64,000 bases of DNA, taken from NCBI RefSeq assembly GCF_964275005.1, contig NC_092705.1:8110641-8174640 (forward strand), given 5' to 3'. The DNA is from Diadema setosum (Eukaryota > Echinodermata > Echinoidea > Diadematoida > Diadematidae). The number at the start of each line of letters is the position of its first letter. The stretch's first letter is position 1. Below the pieces are notes generated by a model, which was not told the DNA's origin, did not search any database, and saw only the letters and a list, made by a program, of their open reading frames with translations. Below are positions 14,301-27,500 of this stretch, one piece after another. The translations under genes and the position numbers were made by a program.

Positions 14301-14639
14301 GAGGACAAAGTGACTACCAAAAGAGGAACATCAGTTTCACTCCGCTTTACTAAAGACGATCCTTCGTAGATTCTTAAACATTAAATGTTTTGACAGAAAT
14401 GACTATGACTATCTATTCTCTGACATCTATATATATGAATTGAAAGAAATATCCCATCTTGTTTAACTCAGCTATCATGTATCATTCTTTTTTAAAATTC
14501 AGGTTTGGTATGCAGACGACTTCTAATTTTGCGCTCAAACAAGATATAGAATTAAACAACCATGTATGCCCTCGAACAAGGTGATTTCAATGGATTGGAG
14601 TTTCAATTAATTTGGTCCATCTTTAAGGACATCATGTGT
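11314..14639. other. Upstream DNA with CG-richer islands
   Basis: CG-richer stretches at 11500-12250, 13400-13670 and 13930-14080 alternate with AT-rich DNA and the TTGG array. No supported exon; the islands may be upstream regulatory DNA of the receptor gene. Confidence 0.4.
12540..12705. repeat. (TTGG)n/(TTGT)n microsatellite
   Basis: A degenerate tetranucleotide array, TTGT then TTGG with TTAG and TTCG variants. Confidence 0.9.
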
Positions 14640-15500
14640 TGAACGACACTGATGCCCACCAACATCCGACCAGCACAGCACCAGGTTGGTAACCAAGCAA
14701 CCGTCTCCCCAGCGGGAGTGCAAGCCGCCGATTAAAAGGCACAGCTCCAAACGCCCCGCAGTAGGAAAACTTTCCTCTTTGAACAACAGGAGAGAAGGAA
14801 AGAGGGAAGGAGAGAGAGTCAACGTTTCTTCTTCTCTTTCATCCTCTTTTCCTTTCTCTCTCCTTCTCTCTCCCCATCTCTCTTTTTACTTCTTTTTGGC
14901 AGCTCTTGTGCCCTCGCCGCTCTCAACCTTTACGCGATGAATAAAACCGAACGGCCAGCGTCTTGTGAGGCTTTGTGTCCTGAATACCTTGGGTGAGATT
15001 GGAGGAACGAGAAATAAACCGTCTAACTTTGACACAATCACCTTCCGTCCTCCAGTTTCCTCCTCCTTGTTCTCTCGTCCTCTCTTCCTCTCTCCGCGTC
15101 TCTCTCCATTTCGCTCACCCTCCATCTCAGATTTGATACGCCCGCGAAGAGTTTGCGCTTTTCTCGGGCAATAAGATCTTGTCGCATGCCGACGCAACAC
15201 GCTTCGGGATTGTGTGAGTCGTCGCAGAGCAACGAAAAAAAAGCCTCTCATCTTCGCCTTACGCTCCTCGGGTCTCCTCTAATCATTACATGATCTTTGA
15301 CGAAGCGATATCGTCGCATTCTTCACCCTGGTTGCCGCTATGAGAGAAGCGGAGCGATCTCACTGAACGGATTCTTGCGCAGAATTTCTTTTTCGACTCC
15401 CGAAAGTTGGATCGGAACCAAAGTTGTCGTAGATTCGAACAGAGTTTCCACATTGGATGATAAGTTGTCACCGCTTGCAACAGCTGCGACAGGAACATAA
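14640..15500 (+). promoter_or_regulatory. CpG-richer block just before the proposed start codon
   Basis: This stretch is clearly richer in C, G and CG dinucleotides than its AT-rich flanks, and it has polypyrimidine sections (14795-14890, 15045-15125). It ends at the proposed ATG. It is the best candidate for promoter and 5' UTR, but no core element can be named with confidence. Confidence 0.3.
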
Positions 15501-15505
15501 AAACA
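15464..15505 (+). promoter_or_regulatory. nr2e6-like: Probable end of the 5' UTR of the receptor gene
   Basis: The sequence between an in-frame stop (15461-15463) and the proposed ATG has no in-frame stop and a good translation context. No TATA box or initiator can be fixed from sequence alone. The CpG-rich DNA from about 14640 to 15500 is the most likely place for the start of transcription, but a farther non-coding exon is also possible. Confidence 0.3.
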
Positions 15506-15509
15506 ATGG
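15506..15509 (+). CDS. nr2e6-like: Proposed coding exon 1 (ATG plus one base)
   Basis: The DNA-binding exon begins in the middle of a codon, needing one base from an upstream exon. At 15506 an ATG in good context (A at -3, G at +4) is followed after one base by a strong donor, ATGG|GTAGGT. Joining it gives the N-terminus [17 protein letters not shown], short like TLX, and makes the total length divide by three. An in-frame stop lies upstream at 15461-15463, so the ATG would be the true start with 5' UTR before it. The alternative is that exon 2 has no acceptor at 16781-16783 and translation starts at an in-frame ATG at 16738, adding about 15 residues. That reading must cross a pyrimidine-rich tract ending in CAG, which looks like an acceptor. 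This is inference until a transcript is seen. Confidence 0.5.
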
Positions 15510-18500
15510 GTAGGTACTTTGAGAGCTTTCAACAAATACTTTTGATACTTGTTCTTTTTCGATACCATGCGTAAGTATACGTCGCATACAAGGATATCTA
15601 CCTTTTTCAACATAAATCTGCCCTCAGGAAATGATCAAACGATGATCAAAATAGGATTGAAAGTTTGTATTATAAAACGATTCAGGAGTACCTAAATCTA
15701 AGCATGCTTTGGGTAGATCAAAGGGAAAGTTTGCAACTTTAAAGTTTGTACTTCCATCATACTCCATGACAAGTAATAGAAGAGTTCAGGCGATTATCTT
15801 CCAGTAAAGTAATAAGGCTTAGTTATACATCTGAAGCAAGTAATATATATATTCTATCTTTTAAAAGAATATCAGCCTCCGTGATTCGTTCATTATCATT
15901 TGATTTTGAATTATGTTCGATGGTGCAATTTGCAACAAGCAGACGTTAGCATCGATATAGAGGGTGTCTGTTTTTTCTTTGCACAATACATGTCTGAAAA
16001 CATCAAACAAGATCGGAAAGTGTGTTTTATTAATATTTATTGCAATTAATTAATTAAACGAAGTTAATTCTTTGGAAGATATATACTTAAGCGCACAGAG
16101 AGACAGAGATTAAAAAATGAACACAGGCGATCAAACTGAAACTCCCTCAGTTCATCACTTTCCTCTTGTCTGTAACAATATTGTTTCTCACAACTTTTCG
16201 GCTAACGAAATGGCATTTCTTTTTCTACTGCAAGCTGCGTAAGAGTGAGTCTTCACGCATCTTGAATTACATAAAAAGTGTAACTTAACTTTAAAAAACG
16301 AGTGGCATCGTATGATTACAATTCTGATTTAGCCAGAGTGTTTTCGAAGATCCAGCGATGTTGCCATTGATATCAACGCGGAACTTAAATGTGGAAATGC
16401 CAGTGTACCTCCGAGTTTATTGGGCAGTGTTTTGTTCTGATGCTTCATACGCATAGTACATGTAGTATACACACACATACACATGTACACAAACCAGCAA
16501 ACCAGCACACAAACAAAATCAGGATAAAGTTTGATAACAGATGAAATATTTTGTAAATAATTGTTGTTATATAATAACTTTCTCTGTACCTCTTCGTCTT
16601 TATCTCCTGTTTCATCTTCTTTATCATCATCTTCTTCATCTTCTTCTTCTACCTTCTTCTTATTTCTCCCCTTCGTCATCAACTTCTTCTTCCTCCTGCT
16701 CTTTATCTTTTTTGTTTTCATCTATTTTTTCTGATAAATGAAATACTTCTGCTGTTCTTCTATCATCCGGCACCCCCTCCCAGGCCGGACGCTCCCCAAC
16801 CCCGTCCCGTGTAAGGTGTGCGGAGACAAGAGCTACGGAAAACACTACGGCGTCTACTGCTGCGACGGCTGCAGCTGCTTCTTCAAGCGGAGCATCCGGC
16901 GAAACATGCGGTATACGTGCATCGGCAAGGGCAACTGCTTGGTGGACAAGGCCCGGCGGAATTGGTGCCCCTACTGCCGCCTCAAGAAGTGTTTTGCCGT
17001 GAACATGAACAAGAGCGGTAAGCAGAGGACGAATTCAGTTCACTTTATTATTTTTTTGAATTAATTTTACAATCCAACGAAAATACAGTTCTTGTACATC
17101 AGTGCATGGTCAGCGCAGTGTAAGGAATGTTAGCAAATTTCACACAATTCATTTCTTACACAGATATCAGACTGTTCTGGGAGAATGGAGGCACCTACTG
17201 AAACGCAATGTTTTTAAACTATGGGTTCTTCAAAGAAAATTATGTAACTTCGAAGGGGCGAGAAAGAAAAACCACTGAACACACACACACACACACACAC
17301 ATACGATTACAAGACAGTGTATACAGCATACACGATACAGTCGACGTTTATGAGCATGTGCAAGAGTGGCTGCAATAAACGATTGAGAAATAATGGCGTA
17401 TGGACGGCGTTGAAGACCGCCGGTGATTATAGTGGTTAGAATGACCACCAAAAGCTTTAAGCGCAAGCTTTTTTTATTACTGCATGCTGCTGTTGCAATG
17501 TCATGACTAATTAGTACGAACTCTCCTGAAGATAATCTACTTTTGATTATTCATATGGTTACTGTTTGCTGTTTGTGTTACGTGTAAGATTATGAATGCA
17601 GATAAGAGATATTCTGATTTGCCGATAACTATTCATTACTTAATTAATCAACGACACTATAGTCATACCGATTTTAAGTAATCTATGAAAGAGAGCAACA
17701 TGTGAATATCATTCACATACTTAAAGAGCATTCTTATTGTCTACATGAAATGCTCACCTGTTGCCTATTACGATGTCGTTACAATTCTGTTGAATTGCTT
17801 CTCCGGCGATGCTGGTCTGACATGTATTTCACTGCGATTAAGAATAAAGAAATCCTCTGAGTCTGAAAAAAAAAAAAAGAAATCGGCAAGATTTTGTCGA
17901 ACGAAACACTTCTGATATCAACAAATGTAGCACTGACGATGACTCATGAAGTCCATGCGCACAGTCGCACAAAGCCCAATAGACATTACGATCTTTCTTC
18001 TTGAATTCATGCTTAATAAAAAAGGGGGAATCCCATGACTTTTTTGTTCAAGCAAAAATGAGAAAGGAAGGGAAGAATTATGAAATCATAATATTTTTAC
18101 CTCATATAATTGGGTCAGATTATCACTTTCATAGGGTAACCAATGAAACATAAAATATTGCTAACTTCACTTCTTACATCCTGTGTCATTTCAGTGAGAT
18201 TTCATTCGTTTTGTTCATAATGAATTGAATCCGTTAAAGTCAACTCATGCGGAGACCTAATTTTCATTCAAAGACAAATAAGGAAAATGACTCCTTACGC
18301 CGAAACAACTTTTTTTTTTGGGGGGGGGGAGTGGGGGTAGCTAATATTCTTTGAGATATTCTGCATGAGTACAACATGAAAATGTCTCATGTCCAGCTAT
18401 TCGAAGACACAGACTTTTAATAATTTACATCGCTGTATCTTTGTCTTGGTGAAGTAGAAACGAGCCATAATGGTGTAACATCAGTATAGTAAAAGATATG

Positions 18501-21500
18501 AGACTAATGAGATCACACTAGAAGCTTCTACGAGTGTAATGGCGACAGTGTAACAAGGGTTACTGCTTGATTACTGTATTATTTTTCATCAGTGCTTTAG
18601 GATTGAATATTGTCATGGTAACCGGACATAATGTCATTGATTGTGTTGCAGTTGTCATCTATTGGGAGTAAAGGTTCGAGATTACAAATTGATCGCCAAA
18701 AACCAAGATAAATTCTGACACTTACGCGCCTGTGTATCTTGCACGTTCAATTCAACTTTCAATTCAACGGTTGTCTGTGATATAGTGAAATATTTAATGA
18801 CTTTTAAAACGTACTCAATTTAAAGGGAAGTTCACGTGTAGAATTATGTGTCTACACGTTTATACAACTGTACAGTGTTCAGGTTTCAGATTGGAGCTTA
18901 CTGGCATAAGAAAAAGAATAATGGATATGCCACTATTTCCACGCTGTAGACGGTTAACGCATCTTTTATCATAATTTCTGTGAAAATTTGTCTCATTTTA
19001 ATTCGAATGTCTTTTACTGTGAATTGTGATTCAAACTACCTAAAGGCAGCCGCATTTCGAAGTGATACCATCTGAAATACATACAGATAGGTTAATATAC
19101 ATGATATAGCTCCCAGTATCAGGGTAAAACAGATAAACCACTCCTTCCTCAAAATGTTCGTAAATCAAAATAATCTAGAACTTATCTGTTTACATGTAGA
19201 AGAACTGTATGATCCATCAACATTTAAGAACACACTGACGAAAAAGAAACTTTCTTACTGCAATAGTTTGTTATGAAAAAAAAACAAAACCTTTCAATGT
19301 AAAAGTAAAAGTAATTGGATAGAGTGTTTCAGTTGACTTAAATCTGTCCCTGTTGTGGTTTATAATGTTCATTAGAGAATTATTGAAACAAACAAAAACA
19401 ACTGAAAGTTATTGTGATAGATCAAAACTCGTACCCATGAAACGGTGTTTCTCCCATAAACATACTAAAGCTTTTGTAAGTCTATTGTATAAATATTTGG
19501 GAGTCATTATATACCCCTTTATAAACATTATATTTAGCCCCTTGGAAATGTAATGTAGTGTCATTTTCAACATCAATATCATCAGTAATATCATAGGGTT
19601 TTTTTCTTTTCTTTTCATCGCTATCCAGATCGATTTTATCATCACCATCTTTCTTTTCGTCATCATCGAACTCAAAAAGATCAATAATGCCTTACTTCTG
19701 TTTGAATGTTTTCACGCTTTTAGCCACCTAACTTCAAACTTTATCCTTTGACACCATTTCTGGGCACATAAAGAGATCCGTACCTGTGAATAATTATCCA
19801 TTAGTCAAAATGTGACTGGATGGTTGGACTATTAAGCCATAAGCTGTCTTTCGAAGCACAAATCTCAGAAAATGTTGAAGGATCATTCGCTTAAATGGGT
19901 TAATGTTTGTGTGTATGTGTCTGTTTGTGTATAATTATTATGTTTTTGTTTGTGCATTAGCTTAAACAAAAAAAAAATGTTTGTTTTCTTTTCAGTCAAA
20001 CAGAGACTTGATTGATGTAGCTATCACAGTATAATGAAGGATAGATACAGCATAATTATTTAGCATGATAATGTTGAACGTTCCCCTCTACATTAACTGA
20101 CGGGAGAGCAAAAACAATGAAAGTAGAAATTATGCACAATTCAATATTTCATAACCTACCAAACTGGCTACTTTCCATGTATTTTCTACTCTTTTGAGAT
20201 GGTGTTTCTGTGCGGAAGGATTTTCCATAAAAAAAATACCAGGAAATAATTACGTATTGCATTACCTACAATACGACATTTTCCCTTCTTCATAAATTTG
20301 TTTGTAGATTTGAAAATTCACTACTGTTTGTTATACCTATCATTATCGTTCTATGAATTGGTTATAGTGCCCCCCCCCTTTTTTTTTTTTTTTTTTTTTT
20401 GCAAAACAATCCATTGCAAATACAGAATACAGTATGCATTAGAGGTGTTCTATAGACATGATGGTTTTCCCCGCGTTTCCCCCCAAACGAACGACTTAAA
20501 CGCTTTCTTCCCTCGGGTCACTTGCCACGCCCATCTATCACAACAATAATATCGAAAGTTATTGCTTGACGAGTATTTAAGTCCCTGTTATTCCTCGAAA
20601 ATATTGCCACGCGCGCCACGTCGAGAGAAACATCTTTATCGGTCAGTATTATCGCGATCACACCACTCTGTCGCCTGATATGTATGCACTACCGTTCCGG
20701 ACAATCCGCCGCGGCCTCCGGCGCCATAAATTGTGAAAACAGTTGACGTTTATACACATGCTCTGCCCGTTCAAGTACAAAAGCAAGCTTTACTTTAAGC
20801 TATTTTTTCTCCCTCTCTTTCGGAGCCCAACAAAATGCCAGGCAGGCTATCGACTGCTGAGGTCTTGGAAGTTTGAAAAATAAATGTTCTCTTTCTCTTT
20901 CTCTCTCGAAAAGCTCCCCGGGCAATAAGACGCAACCAGTGACCTAGTTGATTAGAGTCTACTTGGGGAGGGGGAACATTACTTTCATCTACGTTATTGC
21001 TGGGTTGGACTTTCTAGAAAAACAATATCAAAGTGTTTCCCCTCGTATTTGGATGTCTCATTGAGGAGATATATAGGAAAACAAACACGTGATTGGTATT
21101 GACACCTAAACAAGAAATCTGTCGTCAGATTAGCTCCCACGTTAAGAAATTTCATCTATCATTTATTATATTGATATGACAGTAAGATAAATTTGTTGGA
21201 GTTATGCTCCATTGTTCTCGCTTTGTGTCTTGACGATGTTTTGTTTATGTTTTTATTCTGTTGCTTGTCTGTTTACTTCTCAAAGCTGGTAACATTTTGT
21301 GGTCTGAATTCCTGCCATAAAGTCGTTAATTTTGCTGCAAAGTTTTTGCTTAGATTCCATCATTACAAGGATTTGTTGGCCAAGAACACTTTTATCCACT
21401 GGTATATGCAAGAATGACTCTGACGTGATATTGATATGATATATTTATGGCATGCATTATCAATCATCTATTAAATCAAGATTGGTTCTGCAGTATCTCT

Positions 21501-24500
21501 TATGACTAAATCAGTATAATATCTTGCCAGTGTATGGTCCATGATAATTGAATTTTGTACAATGTATGTATCATTATAGCTATAGTTCGTATATTCACTT
21601 CTGTTTTGCTCTTTTGTTTGTGTTTGTGTGTGTGTGTGTGTGTAATCTATTCTAGCATTTTTGAATTGTATCTATCTTGTTTGTTGGTGCTTTCATTATT
21701 CTATTTTGTTATTAAGTATTATCATATCATCGTACTATTCATTTGAACATTCAAAATAATGGTGTATTTGACAACATCAGAGGAAAGGCTGAAGGGTGAT
21801 TTCTATCAAGATTACATAAAATGTCAAAATAGGTATAGTGAAAAGCAGGTGCAAAAAAAAAAACTACGTTTTATCGTCGTTGGTGTAAAACACTGCGCGC
21901 CTGTTTTCACTTCTAAATTTTCTTGGGATTCCAGTTTTACTCATCTTTCGACGCTTGCTTCTAGTCTAATCAGCACTGGTTGTTATTGCAAAGATTTTGA
22001 ATTAAACAGAGCGGACAACATTCGCCGAACAATGCACCGATTTAGCTTGTCGCGTTGTGCCGAGAACTTTGTAAAAATCCCATGACTTCTAGTAGAACAA
22101 GGCGTAGCTACAAACGAAAGTCAAATGCGTAACAAGAAACGACTTTTTATCTCTGCCTCGTGCGAGGGCTTGTGAGGCCCTGGAAACTCTAGGAAATGGA
22201 TTATTTGTATGAGTAGGCATTGATTTTAATAACCAAGCGTTGACGTTCTCTCCCTCCCTCGCACTCACTCCCTCCCCCTCTCTCTCATCTCTTCTTCTAT
22301 ATATCCTCTTGTTTGTTTTCTTTTTTTTCGGTAATTTGCCTCTTCGCCAAAAATCACTAGACCCGTGCTCTCGAGACGAGAAGCGCGCGCAGATTTCTTG
22401 GCAGCGAAGAGCGCGCGACGTGTAAACACCTTTTGTGCTGTCGACCATTGTGCGTTGTAATTTGGTGTAAGCCTTTCGCTCTAAACACCACGTGAGTTTT
22501 GACGATGCTCTCGCCTGCTTCGCCGCACGGCGAATAATTCGATACAGCAACGGAACAATACCAACAGTTTAATCTTAATACCGTAGGCTCGTATATGAGG
22601 AGCCCTCTTTTTTTCCCGAGGTTACGCGAAAAGAGTTTGACTATTTGTCGACGAGTTGAGTCGGCTATTGTTCGCTGTAAGTGGCCATTGACGCGAGCGC
22701 GTGCAGAAGGCACGATGGCTTTTGTCGCGCACTCGGTGTTAGTAAACCCAACGAGAAAGCGCAGCGAAAAATGAGAGCAGTTCGGCCAGGACAGGACCCA
22801 ATATATACAGCACGTGTTGTCATTATCTGTGCTAATCGAGGCGCCTTGCAATCGCCAAGGGAAACGAAGCCGTTCCTACCCCGTCGCCATTTACACAGCC
22901 GCCGCATTAACTGTATCCGGTTTCCCCCTGACTATCCCGAGCTCGGGCATTTTGCGCCGAAGCCCGGCCCGGCTAAACGGCGACTGATGGGGCTACTGAA
23001 TACAGCTCTGCCCCCCTGTAAACCGGTTGGTGGTTTATTATTACACTTCCTTTCGGGGGTAACAAGAAAAGGGAAGAAGGGAAACATCTTCATCTGGACA
23101 TCGAATCTTGATTGAAAAAAGGGGGAGAACACTGCGCCTGGGTGTAGGCCACTCACTTGTTATGAGCCAACCGCAGCACGACCCACTCCGAGTCACACCC
23201 CTGACCTGCTCGTAACAATGCTCGCAAGCTGCGTTAAAAAGAAGCCGACAAGTGCGACGGAGCGGCAAGCAGGCAGACAAACACCTTACTCCCGGCTGCT
23301 TCCCCGTCCGCTATTTGGCTGAGAGACGGGCCAGTCACTAAGTCAAGGCGGTCGTCTGTAAAATGAAAGACGATAGAAACGACCTTGAATAAGATGGCTG
23401 TTCTAGTTCAAAAAGAACTACGCTCATGTTCGCCTACTTCTTCTGCCTTCATTAACTGAAAGTGAGCCTATACTGTATCACACATAACTCATGGCAGTGC
23501 TTATGCCAAAGGGAAGTAAGAGAAGTTAGCATCACCTTTATGACGAGACGAGAGGGTCAAACAAGACCACATTCTGTGTGATGAGTCCTTCTTTACCATG
23601 ACAACCTGTCAAAGAAACTGAAAGACAGCATCGGTTCGGCACTGCCGACAGGAGCATGGAATAATGCTACAATGTACGTGTATGTGTATAAACACTGCGC
23701 AAATGTGTGGCGCTCCGTCGGAATGAGTCAAAAGTCGCAAAAAATGAAATCGTAGTTATGCCTATATGTGAATTCTACAGACTCTAAGCTTTACACTGAT
23801 ATGTAATACAACTCATTTCGACATCCCTTTAGATCATAAAAACGAATGTTAACTACGCTTATGATGTCAGTCCATTTTCTAAATAACGGAGAAAATCGCT
23901 CTCAAAGTTCAGGTTATGTTCAAGCTCACAACCTGTTTCTTTCACGGGACGAAACAATACAACAGTCCTGCTTAGCGACGGCGTTTACGCTCCATCGCAC
24001 GCACAACCGTATAAGGCGATAGCTTGGGTGTGTAAGATAATTAACCAATCGCAGGACAGATCTATCATTAACGATTCTGACCAATACGGTAGTCCGAATG
24101 TAAACTTCGGTGCGTTTGTGTCCGTGCCGCTGCCGCCGCATGAATGAGTCGGTACGCGTTGTGTGTCGGCTGCGGTGTAGTTTGCCGCAAGTTTTTAACT
24201 CGCAAACAATAGGAAACAGTAGAAAGAAAAAAGGCAGGCAATGCGTATTACGAAAAGCATCTATAGCGAGAGCCGTTGATCGCTTCCATTCTCCTCCCAT
24301 GTTGTTGTCAATGGAAACTATAGAGGATGCGTTTAGCAAGTACCAATACCTAAATCGAACCTGAGAACCTACTGTAGGCGGGCACACAATGCGTCTTACG
24401 AGAAGCGTCTTTTAGCGAGGGCGTTGATCGCTTCCATTCTCCTCCCATGTAGTTGTTGTCAATGGAAACTAAAGAGGATGCGTTTAGCAAGTACCAATAC

Positions 24501-27500
24501 CTAGATAGAACCTGAGAACCCATTGTAGGCGGGGGTTCAAAATGAAGTTAATTAACGATAGTCGTCTTTTGAGATCGTATTCTTTGCGTGTACTAAAAAC
24601 CCTCAAATTACGCACATGGTCGTAATGTTGCAGAACATCAAAGACTGCTTTCGCGTCTGTTCTGCTCCAGCTGTATACCTCCGTAACATTCTGAATTCCC
24701 GCCATATTAGGCACATTTCCTTCATAGGCGTTGCGTCCACAGTAATTATCGCTTATCAAGCTTGCCAATGCTGCACATACTATACGTATCAGAAGCAAAG
24801 GTTGATGTAGGCCTGACAGCTTCACGTTGGGTTTATAATTATGACTGTATCATGAATATACTTCTTATTCTCGGTCACTTTTGTAATACCATAGCATAAA
24901 AAGAAGCGTTAACTTGTAGCTTAAGCTTATTTGTTTTCCTTCACATTTACAGTTACAATCTTTCTGCATTTGTGAAGTTGAGTATAGATAATTATACTGA
25001 CATATATTCTGAATTAATACTTTACGGAGGCCTTACTCATTTCGTTTTGTATTCACAAACCTTACTAAAATAAATGATTGCTTGATTACTTTCGTCTAAA
25101 GAAAACACCGGAAAGGGAACCGCATTTAATGTGTGTGTGTGTTTGTTTGTTGTTGTTTTTTTAACGAACCTAAGCTAATAGCGAACCATATTTCATTGTG
25201 TGATTAACGAACCTTCAGAATAATCAATTGAATCCCCCCCCCAAAAAAAAACCCAAACAAACAAACAAACAAACAAACAAACATTTCAATGTCATGCGTT
25301 GTCAATAGTGATAAAAGGTCCGTTTTTATTTAGTAGTGTGTCTCAGTACTCCTGTGTTTATTTTTAAGGATGTGCCTCTCCTTATGATTGCGATTGATGT
25401 TCAGCTATTTCTTTCCCTCAAGCTTGAAAAGGAAGCAGCTAAAATTCAGGCAAGGAGACGAGTTTTTTTGTTTTTTTTTTCCATGAGATACAATCATTAA
25501 GACACACAGTACGTTTTATTCCCGAAAGTTGTGTGATTGCTTATGCGCTAAAGAATTGTGTCCATTATATGTATCAGGCACTATACAAAACGGTTGAAAT
25601 CTGCTGAAAGTTGAACTTTTCATTTCCATTTCAAGCGGGGATAGACTAGAAATTAGTTTGTCTATACTGACAGGAGACACTAGTTTTCTAGTACATACTC
25701 TGCATTTAAACAGTCGCCATATTTTCATGGTCAGAATCAGATACACACGTGATATTATCATAAAAATGAAAATACAAAACAACTAAACACGACTTATATG
25801 TACAAATATTATGAACTTCAATGAATTATATACCTACCTGTAATAGTCCGCATAAAAAAACAAGCACGCCAAACAAATAATTTGATAGAATTAATAGAAC
25901 ACTCAGCGATATCATGCATGGCAGATCAAATCAAGTTCAATTTGTGAGAAAGCTAAATGAAGTTAAAAAGTTGACTTCTTTACGTTTCTCTTCCAATTTA
26001 TGAATACAGAATTACACCATTGAAGCGGATTGTCTCTGTTGCGAACGATCGCCATATCAAGCATTTTTAGTCTTCTGAGCAAATCCGAATCCCTACATAC
26101 TTTAATTTTTGCTTGATAATGTAATAACACTGGTTATAACTTTAAAAAGGACTCGCAAATTCAAAGTTTCAAACAGTATACTATAACATTACATTGAACA
26201 CGGTGTATTTCGTAAAACATTTTGAATGCGTTGTGTGTTAGCATGTTAATGGAATCAATCTGCCTTTTATTTTCCGTACGTAAAGCGCACATAGCAGAAA
26301 CGAAACCAAATGTTACCAAATACAGTGGAATCCATTGTATGGGGTGGTATTATCATTAGAAGTATATCCCATTCCTTTTTACTTTTATTTGCTTGAAGCA
26401 GTAGTCAAACCATGTGTCATTATCGTAGCGACATCACTTAGGAATTAGAATGTATGAAGATAATAGTTACTCATTTATTTCACGCTATTATTATAGCATT
26501 TACATTTTCCAACTGTTATTGACAGTATTACGGTACTGTATGGTTACGATTACGAATGTTGGTTATGAATTCAAAAGACTGGTTCATTAATCGAACTATG
26601 AAGGTAGCTGTTTTGAAAGTAGTTTGGTACAAGTTCGAAACGCAAACGAAATCATCGTCATAGGGGGAACTGATAGCTCTAGAAAACTTGTTTAGGCCAA
26701 TAAAGATTGTCGTATGCAATCCTTGTAGAAAGTTTTGACTATGGCCATCTTTTGAGTATTTTGAGAAATTATGTAAAGAATTATTTGTTTGGATTATGCC
26801 AAGAATTAGTTTGAACTATGAGAATAAAAATGCGTGGTTACCTCAACAATGTCGTAGTTCGATTAGACATGATGGGTAAAGTGAATTCATGACTTGTTGA
26901 CTAATCTGTGCTGATTGATGATCATTTCTGTATTAAAAACCATCAGATAAGTCTCGTAGATGATACCTCTGTAATCGTAGTCAAAATTCTTTTGAGCGAT
27001 GAGACGAAAACCAACAAACAAAATGGCATGTATCATCGCTCGAGTTTCCAACATTTGGCGTCACCCGACCAACAATAAGTGACAAATCAAATGGAACATC
27101 ATATTGTGGGAAAGCGGACTGTGTTACGATTTTTAAATGTTGCGAGCAATTCGTAAAAAAAAAAAGAGAGAAAATGAGGCAAAGTTCAGGAAATTAGAAA
27201 AAGCACGTAAATGCAGGCGATCATGTTTAATAGTCAAAGTAAGAGATTACAATCGGCCATGCGGATGTATATGATTGCTTCATTTACATGTCTGATTTCT
27301 ATAAACTATGTTATATTTAAATCTAAGTTCCCTTCCCTCCTTGATAAAAGTTGTGTTGGGTTTTCGCTAAAGACATTTATTAGAACACGCTATAAAACGA
27401 CAACAAATGACTACTATACATCAAGAGATGATCTATACATGAACCACAATAATTCTGTACGTTCTGATATAATGCAACTGCTTGTTTGTTTGTTTGTTTG

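Noticed and set aside
15297-15500. A frame of 67 codons ending just before the proposed start codon
   Set aside because: It has no ATG start (it begins at TTG) and no known match; probably just 5' UTR or upstream DNA.
16738-16783. In-frame ATG at 16738 as the receptor start
   Set aside because: It is possible, but the 45 bases contain a pyrimidine-rich tract ending in CAG, and the resulting N-terminus ([10 protein letters not shown]...) does not look like the family. It is kept as the alternative to the ATG-G exon.
22089-23280. Several overlapping frames of 74-164 residues on both strands
   Set aside because: They overlap one another on both strands in a CG-rich block, where stops are rare by composition, and show no domain or conserved motif.
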